A stretch of 5,676 nucleotides of DNA from positions 1 to 5,676 of the forward strand of contig RZYK01000136.1 in NCBI GenBank assembly GCA_009930355.1. The letters are read 5' to 3'. A program made the position numbers and the translations under genes. Position 1 is the stretch's first letter, and each line of letters starts with the position of its first letter. The notes under the pieces were generated by a model. It made no database searches, was not told the DNA's origin, and saw only the letters and a list, made by a program, of their open reading frames with translations. The stretch is from Campylobacterota bacterium (GTDB lineage: Bacteria > Campylobacterota > Campylobacteria > Campylobacterales > Sulfurospirillaceae). Positions 1-5,676 of this stretch are shown one piece after another.

Positions 1-1
1 A

Positions 2-1279
2 GATCAAGCAGCATTTGGTATCAAAGACTCTTCAGAACTCTTTATTAAAGATGCTCTAAAAGCGGGTCTTGGTATTAACCACGTTGAAATGTTAGAAGTT
101 ATCGGTAAACGTGCACAAGAGACGTTAGATTTTACCATTAAATGTGGTGCACGATACCAACTAGGTAAAAAACCAACGTGGTTTGGTGGTCACTCAGTCA
201 ATAGAACTATTGTTACGGATAACATGAGTGGTTCAGCGATTATCCAACCTATGGCAGCATTTGTTGAGAAATTGCCTGGTTGTAAATTAATGACGCGTGC
301 AAAATTTGATGATTTTGTTATGAGTGCTGATGGTACAGCCGTTGTAGGTGTTATGGCACGTATTAACTACCGCTTCGATAAAAACCTCTTAAGCGATGAT
401 ATGGAAAACAAATCCGGTGAGAAAAAAGTCTATCGTGCTAAAAAAGGTGTTATTTTAGCCAGTGGTGGTTTTTCTATGGATAAAGTGTATAGAAAAATGC
501 AAGACCCTAGAATTGCGGAAGATATGGATGCAACCAACCACGATGGTGCAACCGCAGGTGCACTGCTTAAAGCCTTCCAAATTGGTGCAATGCCTGTGCA
601 TATTGACTGGATTCAACAAGGACCATGGGCAAGCCCAGATGAGAGAGGGTTTGGTGTAGCACCACTTCTAACTCAACAAGGTCTTTTTGTTAAAGGTGTC
701 GCTGTTGACGTTAGAAACGGTAAACGTTTTATGAATGAAATGGCCGATCGTAAAACAAGAGCGGACGCTGAGTATGTCATCTTAAGAGAAGCGCCAAAAG
801 CATTCCCTGTAGCCATTGGTACCTACAATACTTTTGATGAACAAATCTATGCAGCAGTTGAAAAAGGTCTGCAAACAGGCGTTATGAAAAAATTTGATAC
901 CCTTGATGCCTTAGCTGCTAACTACAAAATCCCAGCTGATGCACTCAAAGAGACTATCAAAAAGTACAATGAAGATGCAAAAAATGGCGTTGAGGACCAA
1001 TTCAAAAAACAATCACTCAAAGATGTAAAAGGTAAAGAAGCGATTGAAATGAAAGGACCTTTCTATGCGATTCGTTTGATGCCAAAACCTCACCACACAA
1101 TGGGTGGTGTAAAAATTAATACCAAAGCACAAGTTATTTCTGGCAATACAGGCAAACCAATTCCTGGTCTATTCGCAGCAGGCGAAGTCACAGGAGGAAC
1201 ACACGGTGCAAGCCGTTTGGGTAGTTGTGCGATTGCAGATTGTCTTGTATTTGGTATGATTGCAGGAGAAACAATCTAA
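2..1279 (+). CDS. fccA: Periplasmic FAD-dependent 2-enoate/fumarate-reductase-like flavoprotein, copy 1 (5' truncated)
   Basis: The frame is open from the left edge, and alignment with copy 2 (start 4708) shows that the Tat signal and the FAD Rossmann motif lie outside the window. It belongs to the FAD_binding_2 family of flavocytochrome c fumarate, urocanate and methacrylate reductases, which reduce an activated C=C bond in the periplasm. Visible superfamily residues are the proton-donor Arg in NEMADR (codon 749-751), the HHTMGG segment (His 1094-1096) and the substrate Arg in HGASRLG (codon 1214-1216), with the usual GEVTGG C-terminal FAD motif. The Shewanella HPT motif is replaced by QGPW (617-628), and no TEAVR-like segment follows, so fumarate is an unlikely substrate. 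It has no heme motif; the heme subunit is the next gene, 2 nt downstream, as in Wolinella fccABC. The symbol is used by operon analogy. Family certain, substrate unknown. Confidence 0.9.
   Translation, partial: DQAAFGIKDSSELFIKDALKAGLGINHVEMLEVIGKRAQETLDFTIKCGARYQLGKKPTWFGGHSVNRTIVTDNMSGSAIIQPMAAFVEKLPGCKLMTRAKFDDFVMSADGTAVVGVMARINYRFDKNLLSDDMENKSGEKKVYRAKKGVILASGGFSMDKVYRKMQDPRIAEDMDATNHDGATAGALLKAFQIGAMPVHIDWIQQGPWASPDERGFGVAPLLTQQGLFVKGVAVDVRNGKRFMNEMADRKTRADAEYVILREAPKAFPVAIGTYNTFDEQIYAAVEKGLQTGVMKKFDTLDALAANYKIPADALKETIKKYNEDAKNGVEDQFKKQSLKDVKGKEAIEMKGPFYAIRLMPKPHHTMGGVKINTKAQVISGNTGKPIPGLFAAGEVTGGTHGASRLGSCAIADCLVFGMIAGETI
564..685 (+). repeat. Near-identical paralogous tract, copy 1 member
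   Basis: These 122 bp match 5555-5676 with a single difference (G649 against T5640, silent in a Gly codon). The preceding 123 bp (441-563) differ from their counterpart at 15 positions. The tract encodes the part of the flavoprotein facing the substrate (WIQQGPW through LLTQQGL). Confidence 0.9.
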
Positions 1280-1281
1280 CC

Positions 1282-1722
1282 ATGCGTAGCAAAAAAACTC
1301 TTTTTTCAATAGGGTTTTTTCTTCTTCTAAGCGCACTATCGCTTATTGGCAGTGAGACGGCAACTCCGTCTCCTACTAAAGAGGTTCCAGTGAGTGCTGA
1401 GTTAAAAGAAAAATTTCCTATCAAAGCCCATCATGCCAAACTCTCACTGAAGTGTACAGATTGTCATGAGAACCAAGGGGACAACCCTGAGAATTTTAAA
1501 ATGATTGGGGATGAGGGGTGTCTGTCCTGTCATAAAACCAAACAGTATTTGGCAGATAGACTCAAATTTATGGATGCATTGCATGTTAATCCACACAACT
1601 CAATTCACGATGGTCCAAAGCTCTATTGTGATGAGTGTCACTTTGAACACAAAAAATCAGACAACATGTGTTTAAGCTGTCACAGCAATGATGTGAAACT
1701 TTGGATGAGGGAGACACCATGA
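1282..1722 (+). CDS. fccB: Secreted tetraheme cytochrome c, electron-transfer subunit of the flavoprotein
   Basis: This is a 146-residue protein with a Sec-type signal peptide (basic MRSKK, hydrophobic core at residues 7-22, probable cleavage near residues 24-27). Four CxxCH heme sites are visible: CTDCH (58-62), CLSCH (80-84), CDECH (116-120) and CLSCH (130-134). Extra His residues at 50, 51, 101, 105, 109 and 123 are candidate distal ligands. The spacing and the C-terminal pattern resemble the N-terminal heme domain of Shewanella flavocytochrome c3, so it probably delivers electrons to the FAD protein encoded just upstream. An in-frame ATG at 1225 would overlap the flavoprotein by 55 nt and put a poor leader before the signal peptide. 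The ATG at 1282 follows an AGGAGA (1264-1269) and gives a proper signal. Its stop overlaps the start of the next gene, indicating translational coupling in one operon. Confidence 0.9.
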   Translation: MRSKKTLFSIGFFLLLSALSLIGSETATPSPTKEVPVSAELKEKFPIKAHHAKLSLKCTDCHENQGDNPENFKMIGDEGCLSCHKTKQYLADRLKFMDALHVNPHNSIHDGPKLYCDECHFEHKKSDNMCLSCHSNDVKLWMRETP

Positions 1723-2351
1723 TGAAAAAAATTCTTTTGTTTATCAAGAGTAAACTTTTTCTCTTCGGTGCTGTAGGCGTTTTCATTGGTCTTCTCTTCT
1801 CTCTTGCAATGTATTAGGGACTTCATAGAACCAGTGATGATAAGTTTTGTATCGTTTGTCATGAAATGGCACCGATGGTGGCAGCATACCATAACGATGT
1901 GCATGGCGGTGCTGGTAAAAGTGGTATTAAAGTGACGTGTGTTACCTGTCACTTACCGCATGACAATGTTTTAAATTACATTTTTACCAAAGCACGAAAT
2001 GGCGTAGTTGAGGGAGCGATTCACTTTTTTGGCAATCCTGATGCGATTGATTGGCATGCTAACCGTGCAAAACGTGACCATTTCGTAGTGGATGAGGGAT
2101 GTATTGGTTGTCATACCAACTACAAAACCAATACCAACATCAGTGCTAAAGGTTTAAAAATGCATGCGCATTACGAGAGCCTTAAAAACACCGATAAAAA
2201 AATTGGATGTGCGTCATGCCATGCAGAAGTAGGACACCATGGACTTAAATCTATGTTGAACTACTACAAACCTGAGTATCCTTATTACAACGGTAAATTA
2301 GATAAGAAGAAAGAAGAAGTTGAGAAAAAACTCAGCGAAACTTTGAAGTAA
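1719..2351 (+). pseudogene. fccC: NapC/NirT/NrfH-family membrane tetraheme quinol dehydrogenase, interrupted by an in-frame TAG
   Basis: ATGATG at 1719-1724 overlaps the TGA of the cytochrome gene and has a GAGGGAG ribosome site (1707-1713). The frame encodes a short basic N-terminus, one membrane helix (about residues 11-31), then TAG at 1815-1817 (codon 33). After that the same frame stays open to 2351 with four heme sites: CIVCH at 1848, CVTCH at 1938, CIGCH at 2100 and CASCH at 2208. The first is followed by Glu-Met, the CxxCHxM arrangement whose Met ligates heme 1 in NrfH. The C-terminus is Lys/Glu-rich and possibly helical. In this family the position after the helix is commonly Trp-Gly, and the TAG precedes GGA, so a TGG-to-TAG change is likely. 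The intact protein would oxidise menaquinol and reduce the soluble cytochrome. No start codon lies between the stop and heme 1; the next ATG (1866) would give a product lacking anchor and heme 1. It could be a recent null allele, a sequencing error or a readthrough gene. Family assignment is strong; functional state is open. Confidence 0.85.
1815..1817 (+). other. In-frame amber codon within the NapC-like gene
   Basis: TAT-TAG-GGA lies between the membrane helix and the first heme motif. It is the only interruption in a frame otherwise open from 1719 to 2351. One base change from TGG (Trp) would explain it. Confidence 0.9.
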
Positions 2352-2370
2352 CGGGCAAAAGTCGCCCGTT
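2350..2370 (+). terminator. Intercistronic stem-loop, weak terminator or mRNA-processing hairpin
   Basis: AACGGGC (2350-2356) pairs with GCCCGTT (2364-2370) around a 7-nt loop, and the stem begins in the stop codon of the NapC-like gene. Only a weak, interrupted T stretch follows (GCCTCTTTGTTG), so full termination is doubtful. It may instead attenuate or stabilise the transcript between the cytochrome genes and the porin. Confidence 0.5.
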
Positions 2371-2450
2371 GCCTCTTTGTTGATGAAGAAGCAATGGGCA
2401 AGTTTACTTTACTTTGTGAAAACAGAGTGAAACGAAAACAAGGAAGAAAT

Positions 2451-3791
2451 ATGAAACTCGTTAAATTATCCCTTGCGGCACTTGTCACACTTGGCACCAT
2501 GGCACATGCAGCAGACACCCTTGCCGATGCGTTTAAAAACGGTAAAGTTGCAGGTGAATTACGTTTTGTCTACACCGCAGGCTCAGACAGTGATGCAACA
2601 ACACAAACAGCACCTGTCAATAATGTCAATGTTGGCTCAGTGGCGGCAGAACTCAAATACGTCACCGATAGTTTTTATGGTTTTAAACTGGGTATGGGCT
2701 TTCAATCCGCTCATGACTTAGGATTCCACGATAAAGATTATGATGGAACACTTGGCGGACAACCTGCTAGCGAAGATGATGAGCGTAACTCCGTCAGTAC
2801 GACTCTTCTTTCAGAAGCGTACATTCAGTACACCTACTCAAAATCAAATATTATGATTGGTCGTCAAAAAATCAAAACACCTCTTATTATGACCAGTACT
2901 GCGTTTGCTTTGGAAGACTCGTTTGATGCAGCAGTTTTAACAGTCAATGAAATCCCTGATACGATGATTAAACTCATGTACATTCAAGATTGGCAGATGC
3001 GTTATGGCAGCGACACACGAAAAACAGCCACTGGTGCAATAACTGCAACGCAAAAAGATGACCACTTAAAAGATGGTATCTACTCACTTTTCTTTGTCAA
3101 TAAAAGCATTAAAGGCTTGAAAATTGATGGTCAATACATGAGCACCAACGAAAGTGAAGGGTTTTACGATGCACCTGTGTTTATCGGAGAAGGTGGATAC
3201 AATGAGTACTATCTTCAAGCAGAATACAAGCTACCGATTAGCTTTCCACTCTCTTTGGCAATGACCTATGCGGGTGCAGATTATGATGATGGTGTCTATA
3301 GAAGTCCTGCTATCACAAATCCTGCTATGAAAGTAGGTGGAGACAATGCACGTTTGTATGGCTTTAAAGCAGCAACAGAGGTTTCTGGTGTCAAATTTAA
3401 CGTTGCCTACACCACAGTGGATGAGGAAGCAAACTTCCCAGGAACATTTGGTCACGTGCCTGATACCATTGCGTATACGGATATGCTCACTAACAATGCT
3501 ATTTTTGCGGGTGTGGATGCCTACTCTGTTGAAGCCATTTATGGTTTTGGAGTCCCTGGTCTTAGCACAGGTTTGAAATACGCACATTATGACCAAAGTG
3601 ACAAAGGTATTGCCAACGCTGGTATGAATCTTGATGGCGCCGATGAGATTAATCTCGACCTCAAATATGCCTTTAGTGGTGCATTAAAAGGATTCTCTAC
3701 ACGTCTATGGGCAGGTTATGGTACGTATGATCACGTTTCAGGAGATGATGATTTCCTTTATGGACGTTTTTATCTTAAATACAATTTCTAA
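2451..3791 (+). CDS. OprD-like outer-membrane porin
   Basis: This is a 446-residue protein with a clear Sec signal peptide (MKLVKLSLAALVTLGTMAHA, cleavage before ADTL), so the mature form starts ADTLADAFKNGKVAGELRF. That opening is typical of the Opr-family porins of Campylobacterota. The rest alternates short amphipathic beta strands with Gly/Asp-rich turns and ends in a beta strand with a terminal Phe (FYLKYNF), the usual outer-membrane assembly signal. Start choice: an in-frame ATG at 2394 would add 19 charged residues in front of the signal; the ATG at 2451 has AAGGAAG (2440-2446) at good distance and gives a clean signal peptide. The gene is 99 nt downstream of the NapC-like gene. It may be cotranscribed, or driven by a promoter in the gap that I could not identify. 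Its place in the cluster suggests it admits the reductase substrate, but specificity cannot be read from the sequence. Confidence 0.85.
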   Translation: MKLVKLSLAALVTLGTMAHAADTLADAFKNGKVAGELRFVYTAGSDSDATTQTAPVNNVNVGSVAAELKYVTDSFYGFKLGMGFQSAHDLGFHDKDYDGTLGGQPASEDDERNSVSTTLLSEAYIQYTYSKSNIMIGRQKIKTPLIMTSTAFALEDSFDAAVLTVNEIPDTMIKLMYIQDWQMRYGSDTRKTATGAITATQKDDHLKDGIYSLFFVNKSIKGLKIDGQYMSTNESEGFYDAPVFIGEGGYNEYYLQAEYKLPISFPLSLAMTYAGADYDDGVYRSPAITNPAMKVGGDNARLYGFKAATEVSGVKFNVAYTTVDEEANFPGTFGHVPDTIAYTDMLTNNAIFAGVDAYSVEAIYGFGVPGLSTGLKYAHYDQSDKGIANAGMNLDGADEINLDLKYAFSGALKGFSTRLWAGYGTYDHVSGDDDFLYGRFYLKYNF

Positions 3792-3806
3792 TTTTTCCTC
3801 TTTTAA

Positions 3807-3837
3807 GGTTTGGCATAAATATGCCAAACCCTTTTTT
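3807..3837 (+). terminator. Strong rho-independent terminator after the porin
   Basis: A perfect 10-bp stem, GGTTTGGCAT (3807-3816) with ATGCCAAACC (3821-3830), closes a 4-nt AAAT loop and is followed by C and six T. It lies 15 nt after the porin stop and should end the flavoprotein-cytochrome-porin transcript, separating it from the regulator. Confidence 0.92.
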
Positions 3838-3882
3838 ATTTCTTTACATGTAAAACTTTTTAGGCTTTACATGTAAAGAAAT
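3838..3882. promoter_or_regulatory. Paired palindromic operator-like element upstream of the response regulator
   Basis: The 12-bp palindrome TTTACATGTAAA occurs twice, at 3843-3854 and 3866-3877, with centres 23 bp apart (about two helical turns). The two copies also form a larger inverted repeat: 17-nt arms 3838-3854 and 3866-3882 around an 11-nt spacer. The element lies between the porin terminator and the regulator start at 3903, where that gene's promoter must be unless there is readthrough, and TTTACA itself resembles a -35 box. This is the layout of a cooperative binding site for two regulator dimers. Autoregulation by the downstream gene is the simplest guess but is not shown. Confidence 0.7.
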
Positions 3883-3902
3883 TCTCTCCTAATGGATACG
3901 CA

Positions 3903-4562
3903 ATGAAAATATTTGTCCTTGAATCTGATAAAGCCTTACAAGATAGCATAGATACCTGCCTTAATAACTGTCGTTTAAAAATCACCATTCGTAAAGCCTA
4001 CGATAAGCAAGAACTTTTTAATGAAGCTTCTCACATGGATGAATATGCCCTTTTTGCACTGAATCTGAAAAACCCAGCCGATGCACGTACACTTGATTTT
4101 ATTCGAGAAAATGGAGGTTTTGCTCCTGTTTTACTTATTTTAGAACCCATGCAAGACCCTTTAATGCTGAAAACCCTCTACTACCTTGGTTACAACGATG
4201 TTATTATTAAACCTTTTTATGTTGAGGAGATGGTTTTTCGTATCTACAAACTCTGTGACATCTGGAACAATGATGTCTTCTTTTTACGCAATGGTATGTA
4301 TTTTGATTGCAAGCAAGGAATGTTTATTACCAAAGATGAACCTATACTCCTTGGTCGAAAAGAGTCCCTACTGCTTAAATGCCTCTTCTTAAAATCCCCT
4401 CATGTGGTGACATGGAATGAGATTATTTCCTTTGTATACCACAATGAAATCATTACACAAGAGCGTATTCGAGCGCTTGTCAAACAACTTCGTAGCAAAC
4501 TTCCACTTGATTGTATTAAAACCGTCAATGGAAAAGGATATCAAATTATGAGCACACTTTAA
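3903..4562 (+). CDS. OmpR-family response regulator with degenerate receiver domain
   Basis: This is a 219-residue protein with an N-terminal receiver (about 1-118) and a C-terminal winged-helix DNA-binding domain (about 128-219). The recognition-helix region is at about 186-200, with the wing at KTVNGKGYQI. In the receiver, Lys103 of the KPF motif and acidic Glu7/Asp9 are present. The phosphoacceptor position is Asn54 (ALNLKNP where the family has L-D-L-x-L-P), and the usual switch Thr/Ser is Glu81 (LLILEP). It therefore probably works without Asp phosphorylation, like other atypical OmpR-type regulators known in Campylobacterota. No sensor kinase is adjacent within the window. The start has only a weak GGA (3894-3896) ribosome site, suggesting low expression. 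It sits between the porin terminator and flavoprotein copy 2, so local control of the reductase genes is plausible. No clear hairpin terminator follows it. Confidence 0.88.
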   Translation: MKIFVLESDKALQDSIDTCLNNCRLKITIRKAYDKQELFNEASHMDEYALFALNLKNPADARTLDFIRENGGFAPVLLILEPMQDPLMLKTLYYLGYNDVIIKPFYVEEMVFRIYKLCDIWNNDVFFLRNGMYFDCKQGMFITKDEPILLGRKESLLLKCLFLKSPHVVTWNEIISFVYHNEIITQERIRALVKQLRSKLPLDCIKTVNGKGYQIMSTL

Positions 4563-4632
4563 ATACTTTTCTAAAACTTAGCTAAAAAAGTCATTTTTAA
4601 AATAGTTTTTTCAATCAGCATTCAAAAAAAAT

Positions 4633-4665
4633 CTTACATTAAACATCTTAATTAGTTAGTATAAT
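4633..4665 (+). promoter_or_regulatory. Probable sigma-70 promoter of flavoprotein copy 2
   Basis: A perfect TATAAT is at 4660-4665 in AT-rich DNA, 42 nt before the start codon, with transcription expected near 4672. No good -35 box sits at 17-nt spacing, as is common in Campylobacterota. CTTACA at 4633-4638 is the nearest match, with a spacer too long for normal use. The segment 4633-4644 matches 8 of 12 bases of the palindrome found upstream of the regulator. Confidence 0.6.
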
Positions 4666-4707
4666 TCAGCTAGAAATAATAATACCACTTTAAAAAAAGG
4701 AGTTACA

Positions 4708-5676
4708 ATGAGTCAAGAGACCATGTCAAGACGTGATGCTCTCAAATTAGGTGCACTAGGAGCAGCTGGCGCCATGCTTAGCGCAAGCCAAGCAATGGCA
4801 GCAGCACCCACAGAAAAAGATGTTAAATTTGATGAAGAATACGATGTTGTCGTAATCGGTACAGGTTTTTCAGGTCTAGCAGCTGCGGCTAAAGCGGCTG
4901 AGAGAGGCTATAAAGTGCTTATTTTAGAAAAAATGGGACGTGTTGGTGGAAATTCTGTTATTAACGGTGGCGGTATGGCAGTTCCTATGAACAAATACCA
5001 AAAGAAACATGGTATTGAGGATTCGGGTGAAAAATTTATTGCCGATTGTTTAAAAGCGGGTTTGGGCATTAATCATGTTGAGATGCTTCAAACGATTGTC
5101 AAACGCTCCAACGATGCCCTTGAATTTGCCCTAAAATGCGGTGCAAAATTTCAAGATGTTAAACCTGCGTGGTTTGGTGGTCACTCTGCCCCTCGTACGT
5201 TAGTCACTGAAAACATGAGTGGTTCAGGCATTATTCAACCTATGGCAGCGTTTGTTGAAAAGTTACCAGGGTGCAAGATTCTCACACGTGCAAAAATGGA
5301 TGACTTTGTTATGAGCAATGATGGTACTTCTGTTATCGGTGTGACCGCACGTATTAACTACCGCTTCGATAAAAATTTACTCAATGACGATATTGAAAAT
5401 AAAAGCGGCGAGAAAAAAGTATACCGTGCGAAAAAAGGTGTTATTCTAGCCAGCGGTGGTTTTGCAATGGATAAAGTTTTTAGAAAAATGCAAGACCCTA
5501 GAATTGCAGAAGATCAAGATGCAACCAACCATGATGGCGCAACTGCTGGTGCAATGCTTAAAGCCTTCCAAATTGGTGCAATGCCTGTGCATATTGACTG
5601 GATTCAACAAGGACCATGGGCAAGCCCAGATGAGAGAGGTTTTGGTGTAGCACCACTTCTAACTCAACAAGGTCTT
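4708..5676 (+). CDS. fccA: Periplasmic FAD-dependent 2-enoate/fumarate-reductase-like flavoprotein, copy 2 (3' truncated)
   Basis: 323 codons are visible before the window ends. The ATG has a strong AAGGAG (4697-4702) 5 nt upstream. The N-terminus is a Tat signal: twin Arg at residues 8-9 in SRRDALK, a Gly/Ala-rich core and cleavage near AMA-AAP (about 31). Thus the protein is exported folded with its flavin. The FAD Rossmann motif GTGFSG is at 51-56 and the ribose-binding Glu at 74 (LILEK), followed by GRVGGNS. It matches copy 1 along the whole overlap except for one codon missing near 5156, and identity rises to near-complete after 5555. As in copy 1, QGPW replaces the HPT of Shewanella fumarate reductase. 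The catalytic Arg and the His/Arg pair lie beyond the edge. It has its own promoter; any partner cytochrome gene would be outside the window, or it could share those of copy 1. The symbol is by analogy. Confidence 0.92.
   Translation, partial: MSQETMSRRDALKLGALGAAGAMLSASQAMAAAPTEKDVKFDEEYDVVVIGTGFSGLAAAAKAAERGYKVLILEKMGRVGGNSVINGGGMAVPMNKYQKKHGIEDSGEKFIADCLKAGLGINHVEMLQTIVKRSNDALEFALKCGAKFQDVKPAWFGGHSAPRTLVTENMSGSGIIQPMAAFVEKLPGCKILTRAKMDDFVMSNDGTSVIGVTARINYRFDKNLLNDDIENKSGEKKVYRAKKGVILASGGFAMDKVFRKMQDPRIAEDQDATNHDGATAGAMLKAFQIGAMPVHIDWIQQGPWASPDERGFGVAPLLTQQGL
5555..5676 (+). repeat. Near-identical paralogous tract, copy 2 member (continues past the edge)
   Basis: Same-orientation partner of 564-685, offset 4991 bp. 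The right end of the identity is not visible because the window stops inside it. Confidence 0.9.

Noticed and set aside
1225..1281. Upstream in-frame ATG as start of the tetraheme cytochrome
   Set aside because: It overlaps the flavoprotein by 55 nt and places a Cys-rich leader ahead of an otherwise clean signal peptide. The ATG at 1282 has its own ribosome site.
1815..1817. Pyrrolysine-coding TAG
   Set aside because: Pyrrolysine is known from methylamine metabolism in some archaea and a few bacteria, not from heme cytochromes of Campylobacterota, and a single TGG change is simpler. No pyl genes are visible here.
1866..2351. Independent 161-residue triheme cytochrome starting at the ATG at 1866
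   Set aside because: The same frame continues upstream through heme site 1 and a membrane helix, broken only by one TAG. The ATG is the Met of the CIVCHEM motif, and no convincing ribosome site precedes it.
2394..2450. Upstream in-frame ATG as start of the porin
   Set aside because: It would add 19 charged residues before a canonical signal peptide. AAGGAAG sits directly upstream of the ATG at 2451.
3231..3596. Reverse-strand open frame opposite the porin (also others at 1188-1424, 1586-1952 and 2285-2518)
   Set aside because: These lie antisense to well-supported genes, have no recognisable domains or ribosome sites, and read as low-complexity reverse translations.
3839..3881. Palindrome pair as a second transcription terminator
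   Set aside because: The stems are AT-rich and the strong terminator is already at 3807-3837. The doubled symmetry fits a protein-binding site better.
4563..4640. Terminator hairpin after the response regulator
   Set aside because: Only short A/T runs that can pair weakly (AAAAA and TTTTT around 4585-4600) were found, with no GC stem.

Overview
The window looks like AT-rich chromosomal DNA from an anaerobic or microaerobic Campylobacterota bacterium, most likely a Sulfurospirillum or close relative. This is inferred from gene content: a Wolinella fccABC-type periplasmic flavoprotein/cytochrome operon, an OprD-like porin of the type common in these bacteria, and a general codon style. No ribosomal or other marker gene is present to confirm it. 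All genes are on the + strand.

Layout. (1) 2-1279: 3' part of a periplasmic FAD-dependent reductase of the fumarate reductase/flavocytochrome c family (copy 1; its start lies before the window). (2) 1282-1722: a secreted tetraheme cytochrome c equivalent to the heme domain that is fused to the flavoprotein in Shewanella. (3) 1719-2351: a membrane-anchored tetraheme NapC/NirT/NrfH-type quinol dehydrogenase whose frame is broken by one in-frame TAG just after the membrane helix. (4) 2451-3791: an outer-membrane porin, followed by a strong intrinsic terminator. (5) 3903-4562: an OmpR-type response regulator with a degenerate receiver, preceded by a paired palindrome that looks like an operator. 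(6) 4708-5676: a second flavoprotein (copy 2) with its own promoter and a Tat signal, running off the right edge.

How it works together (family knowledge plus inference). The porin would admit a small acid or other electron acceptor. The NapC-like protein would take electrons from menaquinol and pass them to the soluble tetraheme cytochrome, which would feed the FAD flavoprotein that reduces a C=C bond in the periplasm. Both flavoproteins keep the catalytic Arg and the His/Arg of this superfamily. They lack the residues that in Shewanella fumarate reductase grip the second carboxylate, so the substrate is probably not fumarate. Methacrylate, acrylate or another 2-enoate are candidates, but the sequence does not decide.

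The points most worth checking are the amber codon at a probable Trp position in the quinol dehydrogenase gene, the near-identical 122-bp tract shared by the two flavoprotein copies (gene conversion or a recent duplication), the nested palindromes upstream of the regulator, and the regulator's missing phosphoacceptor Asp.
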